A stretch of 64,000 bases of DNA from Mesotaenium endlicherianum (Eukaryota > Streptophyta > Zygnematophyceae > Zygnematales > Mesotaeniaceae), in the NCBI GenBank assembly GCA_009602735.1, contig WELA01008926.1, forward strand, positions 86,114 through 150,113. Reading direction: 5' to 3'. The translations under genes were made by a program, and so were the position numbers. The notes under the pieces are model-generated. The model had not been told where the DNA came from and searched no databases. It was given only the letters and a program-made list of their open reading frames with translations. Shown here piece by piece: positions 1-10,217 of this stretch (its first letter is position 1; each line of letters starts with the position of its first letter).

Positions 1-72
1 GTGTATGTTGATGTGTTGGCACCCAGCACATCCCAAAACTTGCCACCTCTTTCTAGAATAATGTACACAAAC
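1..72 (-). repeat. Family A 3' LTR remnant (A1)
   Basis: Positions 1-72 match the part of the family A LTR also seen at 5900-5966 and 61601-61670. Homology stops near 72, where the sequence jumps to the 3' untranslated region matching A2 around 54395-54410. The intervening LTR start, polypurine tract and adjoining bases are missing, so this end carries an internal deletion. The rest of the LTR lies outside the window. Confidence 0.8.
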
Positions 73-774
73 TAGTCAACAGTTTCAAGTCAGATGCCAC
101 ACATGTGAAGAGGACTAGTCAAAGGCGCCAAGTCAGGTGCTACACATGTAAGGTAGACTAGGCAAGGTCGTAGGTGGTGTAACCTTATTGGCTAGCCTAC
201 TTCTTAATGATAAAGAAAATTGTACAAGTAGGCCCAGAATCTGCCACGAACTCAAAAATTCATAGCGTCCACAGAACTGCTCTAAATCTAAAAAATTGAG
301 TGCCAGACGGACCGCGTCGGAGAAGTCTACCGGGTCACCAAATTTGAGAGCATTCTAATTTCTGGAGTGACGTTGAGAGCTGAGAGAGTAGGCACTCCTC
401 CAAATTTGTACAGAAACTTCTGAAAATTACAAGTCCTTCTATACTTCTCCAAATTCTGCAAAGTAAGTTTCAAAATGGGTGCTAAAAGATGTTCTACCAG
501 AGTCTTGAGTTTCAGAGCATTCCCAGTTCAGGGGAGGGCACAATGTCAGAAGGCATATTCTGCCCTAACATTGCCAGCAGCCTGACCCCCTTCTACTTAG
601 AGCATCATATCTCTCTCACCAGTGCTCCAAATTGAGCAAACTTGGACTCTAAATGACCGCCTACTCATGGACTACAGCCAGGTAAATTTTCAGAATTTAT
701 TATGAGGAGACCTATTGCCAGTAGCAGTTTTAGTTTTCTGTCCAGAAACTGCGAGAAGAGAAGAGTGTCTAATG
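73..774 (-). other. A1 3' untranslated region, no gene
   Basis: About 700 bases between the pol stop and the 3' LTR remnant. The stretch is collinear with A2 53699-54440 in opposite orientation, so it belongs to the element. It contains an 18-base motif near 616-633 (CTCCAAATTGAGCAAACT) that recurs in family B LTRs. I see no supported reading frame in it. Confidence 0.7.
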
Positions 775-3700
775 TCAATTTTTCCTCTTTCTTGTTCTTG
801 CAGGCTGCCTCCAAGGGGTCTTCTGCTGCTTCTTGATGGTGGCAGGCTGCCTCCCTGAAGTCTTCGGGCTTCTAGTAGAGAGACTTGGGGCTGGTCCAAG
901 ATGGGGGTTGGCGGCATGGAAGCGCTTCAACTTTCTCTGAACTTTGTCAAGGTAGTGCGCCGCCACCCAACTATTCTCCGAATCTGGATATCCTTTCCAC
1001 TTGATCAAGTATTGCTGCTGTCTCCTGAAATTTCTCATAGCCACTATGTCTTCCACTTCGTACTCCAAATGATCATCCACTATTGTTGGGGCTGGTGGGG
1101 TTGTCACACGTCCTGGGAACTTGTTGTCGGGTTGCACATATGGCTTGAAGAGGGAAGCGTGGAATACGGGGTCGATGTGCATAGTCTGGGGAAGTTCTAG
1201 CTTGAAAGCAACGGGGTTGACTTGCTGGATAATCTTGAAGGGTCCCAAATACTTGGGAGAGAACTTGCTGCCGGCAGGCCTGTTGTTCAGGGAAATGTTC
1301 TTGGATGATAGTAACACGTTGTCACCCACTCTGTACGTAATTTCTCTTCTGGATCTGTTCGCCACTCTTGCTTGAGCATCTTGCGCGTGTTGTAGAGCTT
1401 TCTTCGCTGCTGTAAGGGCTGCTTCTAATGTCTCCATAAAATCTGTGGCTGCAGGTACTTCATCATGGCCAGCCGTGAAGCTCAGTGGCGTGGTCGGATG
1501 GAAGCCATAGTTGAGGAAGAATGGGGACTCTTGGGTAGAGGCCTGCGTAGTGTTGTTGTAGGCAAACTCGAGGGGGGTCAAGTACATGTCCCAGTCTTGC
1601 TCGAGGGTAGACACGTAGGCCTTTAGAGAGGTCTTTAGGGTACGATTCATACGCTCGGTTTGCCCATCTGATTGTGGGTGGTAGGCAGTAGACATATCCA
1701 GCGATGTACCCAAGTTCTTGAAGAGATTTTTCCAGAAATGGCTTGTGAATCTTGGATCTCTATCTGACACAATTCTTGATGGTAGTCCATGGAGTCGGAA
1801 GATGTTGTCAAAGATGAGTCTTGCAAGTTGTGGTGCTGTAGCCTTAGTCGTCGTGGGAATAAAATGAGCCATCTTGGTAAGTCTGTCCACCACCGTGAGT
1901 ATTGCATTATGGCCTCGAGGTGTCACGGGCAAGTCCACGATAAGGTCCATTGAGATGTCCGTCCATTGTCTTTCGGGGATTGGTAGTGGTTGGAGGAGTC
2001 CTCCCGCCTTTTGCGATGATGGCTTGATTCTTTGGCATGTGTCACAGCTCCTGCAGTACTCCTTGACTTGCTTAGACATGCCTGGCCAACAATAAGTCCT
2101 AGCTAGAACGCCCGTGGTCCTTAGGATTCCAAAGTGTCCTCCAAGAGGGTTGTCGTGTGCTTCTCGTAGAAGCAAGAGCCGGAGGTCTAAGTCATTAGGA
2201 ACACATCTCTGGCCCGTATCTTGCCTCACCCAATAATTGCCTTCTTGCTTCTTGCATGGGTCCAAGGCTGCTTCTCCGTTCTTGTAGTAAGGGTCTCTTT
2301 CATAGGCGGCTGAAAATCGAGCTTCCAGATCTGTCTTCAGGGATACCATCACTGCATTTAATTGCAGTCTTGAGAGGGGGTCAGCCGGGTTTGTCTTGCC
2401 GGGCTGGTACTGAATCGTGATGTTGTATTGTTGCAAGTATCCGCTCCATCTTGCTTGTCTCCTTGAGAGATACGGCTGCGTCTGGAGGTGCTTTAACGCC
2501 TCGTGGTCCGTGGTGACCAGTACTTTGCGTCCTTCAACGTAGCAGCGCCAAACCTTCAAGGCATGTACAATCGCCAATGCCTCTCGCTCCGTGGTTGTAT
2601 AATTTTGCTCGGCTGGATTTAGCTTCCTTGACTCGTAGGCGATGGGCTGCAGTCCCTTGCCTTGGTCTTGAAGCAGGATTGCTCCTATTGCATAGGAAGA
2701 TGCATCGGTGATGACGTGGAAGGGCCAATCTGGGTTTGGACTTGGGAGTGTGAGCACCGGGGATGTGGTCAATCTTCGCTTTAACTCTTGAAATGCCTCT
2801 TCCTCTTTCTCGGTCCATGTATATAGCCTGTCCTTCTTGAGTAGATCTGTCAGGGGGGCTGCTATGTGCGAGAAGCCTTGGATGAATTTTCTGTACCAAT
2901 TGGCAAATCCCAAGAATGACTGGAGTTCTTTCTTGGTCGTGGGGGTTGGCCATTCCTCCACCACCGTGGTCTTCTTGGGGTCTATCTTGATGCCATCAGC
3001 AGTCACGTGGAGACCTAGGAACTCCACTTCTTGTTTGGCAAACTCGCATTTTGACTCCTTCGCAAACAGCTTGTTTTGCTTCAATACTTCAAGGACTTCT
3101 TTCAAGTGTCTCGCATGCTCTTCAAGGGTCTTGCTGTAGATAAGGATGTCATCGATGAATACCACCACAAATCTGTCCAACATGGGCTGAAATATGGTGT
3201 TCATCATAGTCATGAAAGTTGCTGGCGCGTTGGTGAGTCCAAATGGCAGGACCATGAACTCAAAATGTCCATATCTTGTCCTGAATGCCGTCTTCTCTAT
3301 GTCCGGTTCTGCGATGCGAATCTGGTGGTAGCCGCTCCGTAAGTCAATCTTCGTGAAGTACTTGGCTCCAACCAGCCGGTCCATGAGCTCATCCATGCGC
3401 GGCAGCGGGTATCGATTCTTGATGGTGATCTTGTTGAGGGCGCGATAGTCCACACACATCCTCAAGGTACCATCTTTCTTCTTGACAAATAGCACCGGGG
3501 CTCCAAATGGCGACTTGCTAGGTCGAATGAAGCCATGCTCCAGTAGCTCCTTGATTTGCTTCTTGACTTCGTCTAGCTCCGTGTATGACATTTTGAACGT
3601 AGGCCGAGAGATGGGCTTGCTTCCGGGCTCCAACTCTATCTTGTGGTCTACGAATCTTTTGGGGGGTAGGCCCTTGGGCAATTCCGGGGAGAACACTTCT

Positions 3701-4440
3701 TTGTAGTCCTCAAAGACTTCTTGTATCTCCTTGGGAACGGGGCTGCCTTCTTGACTCTCGATGTCTTTCTTGATGTCTTTTGGCGTGATCAAGGCCAAAA
3801 GAAGCTCGTGTCCCTTCCTCACAAGTCTCTTGAGTTGGAGGGCGGACAATAGTATCTCGTGTGCCGGCTTCTGGATGTCTTGGGTCTGGATATTCTGGAT
3901 TGCGCGCAAAATACAGATTCTTGAAGTGATGTCATTCTTGATCTCGATAGTACGGGTCCTCCAATCAACTTGGGGGTTGTGCTTTGTCAACCAAGGCGTC
4001 CCTAGGATGACGTCGTACTTGCCCAATTGCATGGGGGAGAACACTACTCTTATCTTGAAGGACTTGATAGAGAGTGCCAAGGGGTACGTCTTCTTGGAAG
4101 GGGTAGTATAGGAGAATCCGTCGGGCATCATAATCTCCTCGTCGTGGTCAAGAGTTCGCATAGTCATTCCGTGCTTGGTGGCAAAATCTGCAGCAATGAA
4201 GTTGCCTTGAGCTCCGCTATCCACCAAGATGTGGACCTTCTCTCCTCCAAGGTAACCTCTCAAACTCATTGGGGCTGGAACGTCGTCTTCAACGGAGGTC
4301 TCCACCTCACTTGTCTTGTTGCCTTCTCGTGAAGTGGGTCTTGGGGTGGTAGGCTCCTGGCCTATCGGCGGTGTCCGTTTTTTGACAACTTTTTGGGGCA
4401 TGAGAGTGCACGATGGCCCTTTTCCTTGCAATAAAAGCAT
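775..4440 (-). CDS. pol: Family A Pol polyprotein: protease, RT, RNase H, integrase, chromodomain
   Basis: Open frame of 1221 codons encoding the enzymes of retrotransposition. Visible in order: aspartic protease with DSGA at residues 74-77; reverse transcriptase with CVDYRALNK near 327-335, [24 protein letters not shown] and the catalytic FIDD at 428-431; RNase H with [15 protein letters not shown] near 577; integrase with an HHCC finger (about 763-800), catalytic Asp in [12 protein letters not shown] (about 831), Asp in SDRDPRF (about 893) and Glu in [10 protein letters not shown] (about 930); and a C-terminal chromodomain ([15 protein letters not shown], about 1130-1170). No catalytic residue looks lost. 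The frame lies at -1 relative to gag and overlaps its end, so translation most likely enters by frameshifting at 4383-4377. The first Met of the open frame is probably not used as a start. Confidence 0.95.
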   Translation of the reverse strand: MLLLQGKGPSCTLMPQKVVKKRTPPIGQEPTTPRPTSREGNKTSEVETSVEDDVPAPMSLRGYLGGEKVHILVDSGAQGNFIAADFATKHGMTMRTLDHDEEIMMPDGFSYTTPSKKTYPLALSIKSFKIRVVFSPMQLGKYDVILGTPWLTKHNPQVDWRTRTIEIKNDITSRICILRAIQNIQTQDIQKPAHEILLSALQLKRLVRKGHELLLALITPKDIKKDIESQEGSPVPKEIQEVFEDYKEVFSPELPKGLPPKRFVDHKIELEPGSKPISRPTFKMSYTELDEVKKQIKELLEHGFIRPSKSPFGAPVLFVKKKDGTLRMCVDYRALNKITIKNRYPLPRMDELMDRLVGAKYFTKIDLRSGYHQIRIAEPDIEKTAFRTRYGHFEFMVLPFGLTNAPATFMTMMNTIFQPMLDRFVVVFIDDILIYSKTLEEHARHLKEVLEVLKQNKLFAKESKCEFAKQEVEFLGLHVTADGIKIDPKKTTVVEEWPTPTTKKELQSFLGFANWYRKFIQGFSHIAAPLTDLLKKDRLYTWTEKEEEAFQELKRRLTTSPVLTLPSPNPDWPFHVITDASSYAIGAILLQDQGKGLQPIAYESRKLNPAEQNYTTTEREALAIVHALKVWRCYVEGRKVLVTTDHEALKHLQTQPYLSRRQARWSGYLQQYNITIQYQPGKTNPADPLSRLQLNAVMVSLKTDLEARFSAAYERDPYYKNGEAALDPCKKQEGNYWVRQDTGQRCVPNDLDLRLLLLREAHDNPLGGHFGILRTTGVLARTYCWPGMSKQVKEYCRSCDTCQRIKPSSQKAGGLLQPLPIPERQWTDISMDLIVDLPVTPRGHNAILTVVDRLTKMAHFIPTTTKATAPQLARLIFDNIFRLHGLPSRIVSDRDPRFTSHFWKNLFKNLGTSLDMSTAYHPQSDGQTERMNRTLKTSLKAYVSTLEQDWDMYLTPLEFAYNNTTQASTQESPFFLNYGFHPTTPLSFTAGHDEVPAATDFMETLEAALTAAKKALQHAQDAQARVANRSRREITYRVGDNVLLSSKNISLNNRPAGSKFSPKYLGPFKIIQQVNPVAFKLELPQTMHIDPVFHASLFKPYVQPDNKFPGRVTTPPAPTIVDDHLEYEVEDIVAMRNFRRQQQYLIKWKGYPDSENSWVAAHYLDKVQRKLKRFHAANPHLGPAPSLSTRSPKTSGRQPATIKKQQKTPWRQPARTRKRKN

Positions 4441-5642
4441 AGTCCAGCCGTCATGAGAGCTTCTTTTTCAGCCGGGGAGAGTCTTGCTTTCACTCCTTGC
4501 TGGTTTCTTGCATCATAAGTGTCATTGGAGGGTCTTCCACTCTTCCGGGCAGCCGCGGGGTCCCTTTTAATAACTCCGATTTCCATGGGTGTGGGTCCAG
4601 ATTCGGATGTGGAAGGGGCTGCGTACACCCGCGTCGTCGGTACCCGTGAAGATGAAGGCACGGAGTGCTTGAAATCCAAGGTATCCACCTTTTGGGCCAC
4701 TTCAATGATCTTTGAGAAGTCCGTCAAGTCGCGTAACTCCACTTCCTTTGCCACCTTGGGTTTGAGGCCAAAGATGTAACGGTCAATCTTCTCCTCGAGA
4801 GACATGTTGGGGATCTCAAGAGTGAGGGCGTGAAATCTGGATGTATACTCTTGAACGGACGTCGTTTGCTTGAGATGGTGGAGCTTTCCTCGGGCAATCT
4901 TCTCTTCATTGATGGGCATGAATTGCTTCTTGAGGGCCTCACGAAAATCTTGCCATCTTGCGTATGATGGTGGGTGCTCTTGGCCAAGCATGGGGTGTGC
5001 CATAGCTTGATATATAGCCGCTTGATTGTTACGCCACCATGATGTTGCTGCTCCTCTAAGTAAGGTAACGGCAAAGGGAACGTAGTCCTCCTGGGGTACT
5101 TCAAGGAACTCGAGGTACGTCTTCACTTGGTAGAGCCATAAATTCAGGTTGGCACCTTTCCCGGGGTTGAAAGTGTCGGGTTTGCCGGGCTTGATGAGTT
5201 TCCTTGCTCTCGTTGGCTCTTGTGGAGGCGCTTGAGCCGGGGCTGGATTTTGAGCATTGCTCGCAATAGGGGCAACCATGGCAGCCATAGCTTCTCTTGA
5301 CGCTTGCACGGTTGCTTCATAGGTGGCCAAGCCCACTTGGTTGTGGACGGTCATTAGGAAGGCTGCCCACTCATTTGCGGGAACTCCTTGTGGTGGGGTC
5401 AACTTTGCTATAGCGGCTGCCACGGGATTTGACGGTGCTCCTCCTTGTGGTGCTTCTTGTTGTTGGAGATTTCCTTGAGTAGGCTCTCCCATCGACGCTG
5501 GAGGAGGGTGTGCTCCTCCTTGTGGTGCTTCTTGTTGTTGCAGATTTTCTTGAGTGGGCTCTCCCATCGGCGCTGGAGGAGGGTGTCTTGGAGAGGAAGG
5601 GCTTCCTTCGAAAGCTTGCTGTTGGTCTTGAGGATCGGCCAT
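4362..5642 (-). CDS. gag: Family A Gag protein
   Basis: Open frame of 426 codons starting at ATG (MADPQDQ), 37 bases inside the 5' LTR end. It encodes the structural protein of the virus-like particle. Visible: a Gln/Pro-rich N-terminus with two tandem copies of a segment around [19 protein letters not shown] (residues about 26-70); a retrotransposon Gag core ([51 protein letters not shown]); and a C-terminal CCHC zinc knuckle [14 protein letters not shown] for RNA binding. The start is supported by the matching ATG in A2 at 48796. The 3' end overlaps pol by 79 bases in the -1 frame. Confidence 0.95.
   Translation of the reverse strand: MADPQDQQQAFEGSPSSPRHPPPAPMGEPTQENLQQQEAPQGGAHPPPASMGEPTQGNLQQQEAPQGGAPSNPVAAAIAKLTPPQGVPANEWAAFLMTVHNQVGLATYEATVQASREAMAAMVAPIASNAQNPAPAQAPPQEPTRARKLIKPGKPDTFNPGKGANLNLWLYQVKTYLEFLEVPQEDYVPFAVTLLRGAATSWWRNNQAAIYQAMAHPMLGQEHPPSYARWQDFREALKKQFMPINEEKIARGKLHHLKQTTSVQEYTSRFHALTLEIPNMSLEEKIDRYIFGLKPKVAKEVELRDLTDFSKIIEVAQKVDTLDFKHSVPSSSRVPTTRVYAAPSTSESGPTPMEIGVIKRDPAAARKSGRPSNDTYDARNQQGVKARLSPAEKEALMTAGLCFYCKEKGHRALSCPKKLSKNGHRR
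4377..4383 (-). promoter_or_regulatory. -1 ribosomal frameshift slippery heptamer A AAA AAC
   Basis: On the minus strand the end of gag reads TCA AAA AAC GGA in the gag frame, which contains the X XXY YYZ heptamer A AAA AAC in the required register. After a one-base backward slip the ribosome would read CGG ACA and onward, exactly the pol frame. The gag stop follows a few codons later. The same heptamer in the same register sits at the gag-pol overlap of A2 (50055-50061). I did not identify a convincing downstream pseudoknot by eye. Confidence 0.75.
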
Positions 5643-5661
5643 CTTCTTGTGCTACCAAAGT

Positions 5662-5679
5662 GCCTAGCTCCGATACCAC
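5662..5679 (-). other. Primer-binding site (initiator Met-tRNA type), A1
   Basis: Directly inside the 5' LTR, the minus strand reads GTGGTATCGGAGCTAGGC. This resembles the standard plant retroelement site TGGTATCAGAGC, complementary to the 3' end of initiator methionyl-tRNA. It fixes element orientation and the inner LTR border. Confidence 0.85.
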
Positions 5680-6040
5680 TGTAGTGAAACAGATAGATAA
5701 AGTACTTAGTAAAACAGAATACTTTATCTATTCAAGACAAGGATCTTTGAACACAAGTGGTAGCTTCTTGAAAGAGAGATGGCTTCTTGAAAGTTAATAT
5801 ATTTCTGGATTTTGGCAAGTACAAGAGTGATTCTGGAATGTCTTTCTATGTTCTAGCTCTTGTTTATATACTTGCTACATAAGTAATTTCTAGGAAAGTG
5901 TATGTTGATGTGTTGGCACCCAGCACATCCCAAAACTTGCCACCTCTTTTTAGAATAATGTACACATGTTCTTTACACCAAATATATTTGAAAACTTTAA
6001 AATATATGCAAACTAATATATAATAACTCAAATCACTACA
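5680..6040 (-). repeat. Family A 5' LTR (A1), internally deleted
   Basis: Bounded by TGTAGTGA and TCACTACA, the 8-bp terminal inverted repeat of the family. It is 361 bp, whereas the LTRs of A2 (48256-48758) and A3 (61386-61888) are both 503 bp. A block of about 140 bp is missing near 5966, where the LTR jumps from the TGTACACATGT region to the far end. Confidence 0.88.
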
Positions 6041-6055
6041 GCTACCGTATGCATA

Positions 6056-6361
6056 TTGTATGAGCTGGCCCACCCTGGTGTTGGCAGATACTTGTTCATG
6101 TTGCAACTAGTGAGGGAGATGTCGGAGTGGGTACATCCTCGCGACAAGCAGACCAGGTCAAGTGCAGCAGGAGCTGCTGGAGAGCAGAGATGGACTGGGA
6201 GGCATTTTCCTAACAAGGTGAAGAAAGGAGAAAGGGCAAGCTTTGTGGTGTGTAGTGTTAAGTACTTTGACTTAGGAGCTGCAACAAGGAAGAAGAGGTG
6301 CCAATTCATGTGTATACCATGTAACGTTGCCTTGAGATTTTTCACACTACCAGAAATATAG
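6056..6361 (+). pseudogene. piggyBac-type transposase, C-terminal fragment
   Basis: This 101-codon frame resembles the C-terminal end of the piggyBac transposase at 12560-14899 of this window. Shared features are GRHFPNKV (GRHFLAEV in the other copy), then a Cys pair region (FVVCSVKYFD), a basic stretch (ATRKKRC), then CIPCNVAL, the layout of the C-terminal Cys-rich zinc domain of piggyBac transposases. The final LCxxPCFxxYH part is degraded, and the frame ends at TAG. The upstream part of the gene is absent because sequence left of 6041 is the A1 LTR. The match is my own comparison between the two local copies and the known family pattern. Confidence 0.55.
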
Positions 6362-6838
6362 AGCATATAGACTGTGGCTGGAAGAGGTTGCCCACTACAA
6401 TGAATTTGCATGATGCACTTTTTAGTTTCCTTATGGGACCAATGACAAAAAAACCTGTTGTCAATTTGGGTCCCAAACTTTGGGCTGGTGTAGCAGCCAG
6501 TATACTACATGAATTATACATTTGTAAAGTGCGGTGTCTTCCTTACATCAGGATGTATGCTGGAAAAAATCAAGACCTAAAAATAAGTTGTACTTTCCCG
6601 GATATTGTGCTGAGAAGAAATGTTCTTGTCGGACCTCACACATGTGTTCCCCTTGTAGTACAAAAAAGTACACTAAAAAATTCCGAAAAAATCCGAAGAA
6701 GTACATTGCCAGATTGCTTACTCAAAGTATATAAAGTATATATATGGCTCTTATGTGCCACATAAGCTCTGATTTTAGTATGAGCATTCAAAGATAGGCT
6801 TTTGTGGTGTCCGTTTTGGTCATATAGGCAATAAAGCT
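6362..6838. other. No gene; probable 3' flank of the piggyBac fragment
   Basis: About 480 bases with no supported coding frame. Part of it (6395-6470) loosely resembles the non-coding 3' flank of the piggyBac at 12240, but no terminal inverted repeat or TTAA-bounded end could be placed. It ends where homology to family C pol begins near 6839. Confidence 0.35.
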
Positions 6839-7300
6839 AGTGTTAACTGTACCTCTGCTCCAACACACTTCAGCTTTATGTCTATTTAGCCAGGACTTGT
6901 CTAGCACGAGATAACGAAAGCCACTGATGAGTACCTCAAATGTAAGCGTTTCAATTAGCACTGCAATGCCAGAACCTAACTGGACCTTGATAGGTTTTGA
7001 TATGACTCCTCACTAAAGACTTGAGACATCTCCAAATCATATCTTTTTATTTTCTTGGGTGACAGTAGGCAGCCTTAGCCGCTTAGCTAAGTCTATATGG
7101 AGAAAAATATGTGACGCTCCTCCGCCAACAATTGCCCTGACCTTACTACCTGTAATCTACAATGCAATAAAATAGGAGAGACTGACTATTGCATTTTCTT
7201 CCTCACGTAGCAAAGGAATGTTGGACATTGGATTGAACAAGATCATCCAGAGTGTACTCTCTGAGAATCTATATTGGTTATGGTCTCCTTTACCTAGTTG
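6839..7300 (-). pseudogene. C3 pol fragment (protease region)
   Basis: Read on the minus strand, this stretch is collinear with C 24330-24840: the linker after gag (DVQHFF-like), the protease start (VDGGAS in C, here changed near 7125-7105 to a GG-containing remnant), and the LGRSWLNRH-like block (here altered, near 6900). Several stops and indels interrupt it. It ends abruptly at 6839, so no RT motif is present. Confidence 0.7.
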
Positions 7301-8186
7301 GCAGGCATGCATAGTGAATCCAGTTCAACAGGGCCCATAACACCTGCTAAGAGGGCAGCTAGCGGGACTCACTACCTCTAGCATCCTCACAATGAATATA
7401 CTCAAACACTGAAAAAAGGCTGATCCTTTTTATCCACCTTGGGTAAGTGCTTGCTAGGGCATTGCTCTCGGTAGTGGCCTCTCTCTTAGCAATGGTAGTA
7501 AATTGAGTTTGTTGAGGCTGGTCTCGGCTTAGTCCTACCACCGCCTCTTCCAAAGCCTCCTCGAGAATATCCACCCCTCTCCCTCCCCCTAGACTGCATA
7601 GCATTATTCTCACATCCGTAAGACCTTTGCTCATCCATTTGATCATCCTCAGCCTGGTCTCCTTCAATACCATTGTAAGAACCATGTGACTTTTTGACAA
7701 TCTTAGCCACCAAAGCGCTACTCTGGCGCTTGTGGTTGACCTGTTGCTGATCCCAAGCATTCGTAATCCGAATCAAGTCAGCCAGCTTCTCATACTTCTT
7801 CTCAGCAAAATGACTTGAGACCTCAGACTTCAAGCTATACTTAAAGTATGCTATTCTATATAGCTCTGGCGATGCGGGTTGCTTCATCAGGATCTCCTAA
7901 AACTTCTCAGCATATTTAGCAACTAAAGTAGTTTGCTTCAATGTCATGAAGATCATCGCATAGATGGCTTTCTCCTGCTAATTGATCACATCAAATTTTC
8001 ATACAATTACTGAACGAACTCTACCCACGAGGGGTCACCAAGTTGGTTAGCCTTACTGTAATGAATCAGTTCATTATTTATTTTATTAATTGCATATATA
8101 AATATAACACTAAATAAGTGTTACGTCTATATACTCACATGTGCGAGTTCATCTAAATGAATGTATGTCGATGTAATGCGAGTTTA

Positions 8187-8344
8187 CTTACTTTGTCAAA
8201 AAGGTCAGCAGGATGACTTTCGTACCATAGTGTAGTTTGCTGACTTTGTCAAAAATGTCAGCAGGATGACTTTTGTATCACAGTGTAGTTTGCTGACTTG
8301 TGGAGAAGGTCAACAGGATGACTTTTGTATCATAGTATAGTTTG
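8187..8344. repeat. Three tandem ~53-bp repeats in LTR B1
   Basis: Three consecutive units of about 53 bp, each of the form CTGACTTTGTC, then GGTCAGCAGGATGACTTTT, then a CATAGTGTAGTTTG-like end. The same unit occurs once in B2 (about 47321-47371) and twice in B3 (about 59235-59340). Variable-copy repeats at this place in an LTR resemble U3 enhancer repeats; that function is inference. Confidence 0.8.
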
Positions 8345-8867
8345 CTGAGATTTGTATATCAGTTATACATAGGATGTACTATTAGTAGGTTGACATATAG
8401 TAAGCTCTTCTCACATTAGTCAGTATACTTAGCTTCAGTATGCTGAGGATAGATACATTCATTTAGATTATTATTTGTAGATTGGCACATATGACTGTAG
8501 TATACTGAAAGTCGGAAGGTCGACTGAGATTTGGTAAACCGATGTCCTACCAGTGTGGTTAACTCCTGGGTGGGCGGAGCCGTCGTCAGTCAACTGAACA
8601 ATTAGGACTTCAGTCAACCGACCAATTAATATGGTCGTTATACCTAGATCCGTGGGTCCCAACTTAACGGGTTTCCCACGAAACGGCGCACCTTGCGTCG
8701 TGGTCAACCAAGTGGTCACTAGGTACATAGCAGGCTGGGATCTCGTGGTCCCTCATTCTGGACTGTAGGCTTTACAGTCGGATTTCTACTTGCAAGTCAT
8801 GTGTGCACTTTTGGGTTTATTCTAATAACCAGCCTTCACAAAAATTGACATGGTTGCTTCGTCTGCG

Positions 8868-8948
8868 CTCCAAATGGAGCAAACTAGAACTTTCCGGAAA
8901 GGTCTCGTCAAGATGCATCCATTGCTGTTAAGTTTGCTCAATTTGGAG
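8868..8948. repeat. Inverted repeat (18-bp arms) in LTR B1
   Basis: Arm CTCCAAATGGAGCAAACT at 8868-8885 pairs with AGTTTGCTCAATTTGGAG at 8931-8948 with one mismatch, separated by 45 bases. The same structure is at 47895-47975 in B2. Position in the LTR suggests an RNA hairpin in the element transcript. Confidence 0.7.
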
Positions 8949-10202
8949 TAGTGTTGGCAGAGTTATGCCCTCTGACATTTTGGGGTCACACATCGGACAG
9001 ATTCCATGGTTTTGCACCTAAGTCAGTGGGATGTGTTTTAGCTACATTATGGTCACCTGAATGAGAGCGCCTTTGCTATTCAGTCCCCTGATGTTGTGCA
9101 TGTGCTATACATGCTTGCATGCCTGGTAGGCAAGAGGCCATGAGTTTCTAAAGGAGAAGCTCAAGTCCTCAAGCTCGTCTCTTACTTGTGCCTCGTGTTA
9201 GTGTGCAACTATGGCACACTACGGTAAATGAGTCAAGGGGTGTAGATGAGTAAATGGAATTCATTATAAGGGCGAAGATCGCTCCTTGATTTCACACGCT
9301 TCCACCTATCTCTGATCTTATATATTTAAATGAAATATATTAATCTTGAATAAGCAAGATTAATTTCACTTACGCTCTCCTAACCAAAAGAACCACCAGT
9401 CTGCTGCGCTGCTTTTTGGCAAAGCATCGGTGTACCTCACCTTCTCAAAGTCTTGCATTTCTGGGTAATTCTCCAACCAGTGCTCAACATCAGCGAGAAA
9501 TTTGATCAGATAGCATTTCTTGTTGCCCTTAGCACCATAGTCCTGAAGAGGCTTAGGCTTTGGCTTACTAGACCCCCTGCCACCGCCAATTGTCTGAAAA
9601 CCCAATTGGTCCTTTTCACCCAACATTGCCAACATGATCTTCTTATCCTCCTATTGGGACTAATACATCATAGTCATCTGCGACTTCATTTAAACAAATT
9701 ATGCACCAAGATCAACATTCTGAGGTGGTAGTCTAGCCATATCAGCAACAACAACATTGATTCGCTCAGCAGCAACCTCAAAAGTTCCTCTGGCTGCTGC
9801 ATTAGCAATTCCCGTTTCACTCAACTGTCTACAAATCCGGGCAAGAGGTACATCAACAGCAACATTGGGAGGTGGGTTTTGCAGATTGGCCCTTCCTGTC
9901 AATTCTTCCATCGTTCTCACACCAACCCCACGCCTCGTTCTCTACTGCCGCATCCTCTTCTTCTTTAGCTAAAAAATCAATTTATAGCCTGACACGCTCT
10001 TTTTTAGCCTGCTGGGCTGCTATTGCAGCAAGAGCCGCCGCCGCTTCCTCGGCTTCTCTAACCTCTCTAGCTGCAAGTACTTCAGCATAAGTGCAAGATT
10101 CCACATCCTCGATTTCACGTTGAATCATATTCCTAACCCTTTATATTGCAAGAGTCGCTAGTCTAAGACCGCGTCTTTACCATACAAAGAGAACTGTGAT
10201 AA

Positions 10203-10217
10203 GAGCTCTGATACCAC
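10203..10217 (-). other. Primer-binding site, C3
   Basis: The minus strand reads GTGGTATCAGAGCTC immediately inside the LTR, the initiator Met-tRNA type site. It sets the inner border of the C3 5' LTR at 10218. Confidence 0.85.

Larger units (their letters stand above)
1..6040 (-). mobile_element. Family A Ty3/gypsy chromodomain retrotransposon, copy A1
   Basis: This is a minus-strand LTR retrotransposon. From high to low coordinate it reads 5' LTR (5680-6040), primer-binding site, gag, pol (protease, RT, RNase H, integrase, chromodomain), a 3' untranslated stretch of about 700 bp, and the last part of a 3' LTR cut by the window start. The gag and pol frames are both open, unlike copies A2 (48256-54950) and A3 (61386-64000). 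Both LTRs are damaged: the 5' LTR is 361 bp against 503 bp in A2 and A3, and the 3' LTR joins internal sequence near position 72 with the polypurine tract lost. It therefore looks recently active by its genes but structurally disabled at its ends. Confidence 0.93.
8057..9368 (+). mobile_element. Solo LTR of family B (copy B1)
   Basis: A 1312-bp block starting TGTAATGAATC and ending GATTAATTTCA, flanked on both sides by CTTAC (8052-8056 and 9369-9373), the expected 5-bp target duplication. No internal region is present, so it is a solo LTR left by LTR-LTR recombination. It splits the C3 gag. Related copies are B2 (47189-55031, split) and B3 (59113-61082, split). The orientation given follows the TG...CA reading and is not independently proven. 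Confidence 0.9.
7359..10129 (-). pseudogene. gag: C3 gag, split by a solo LTR
   Basis: Two blocks of family C Gag separated by solo LTR 8057-9368. The upstream block (about 10129-9369) contains the Ala/Glu-rich N-terminus, the NPPPNVAVDVPLARI segment and the core up to SSAADWWFFWLGERK. The downstream block (8056-7359) resumes with QLGDPSWVEF and runs through FAEKKYEKLADLI to the Gly/Arg-rich RGGFGRGGGRTK box and a partial zinc knuckle (IYYHC). Removing the LTR and one CTTAC copy rejoins the frame at GERK-ANQLGD. Additional stops (for example near 9985) show the gene was already decaying. Confidence 0.85.

Noticed and set aside
901-1375. Plus-strand frames across 900-4330
   Set aside because: Antisense shadows of the intact A1 pol.
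8187-8344. Tandem repeats as a CRISPR-like array
   Set aside because: Units are contiguous without unique spacers and lie in an LTR of a eukaryotic element.
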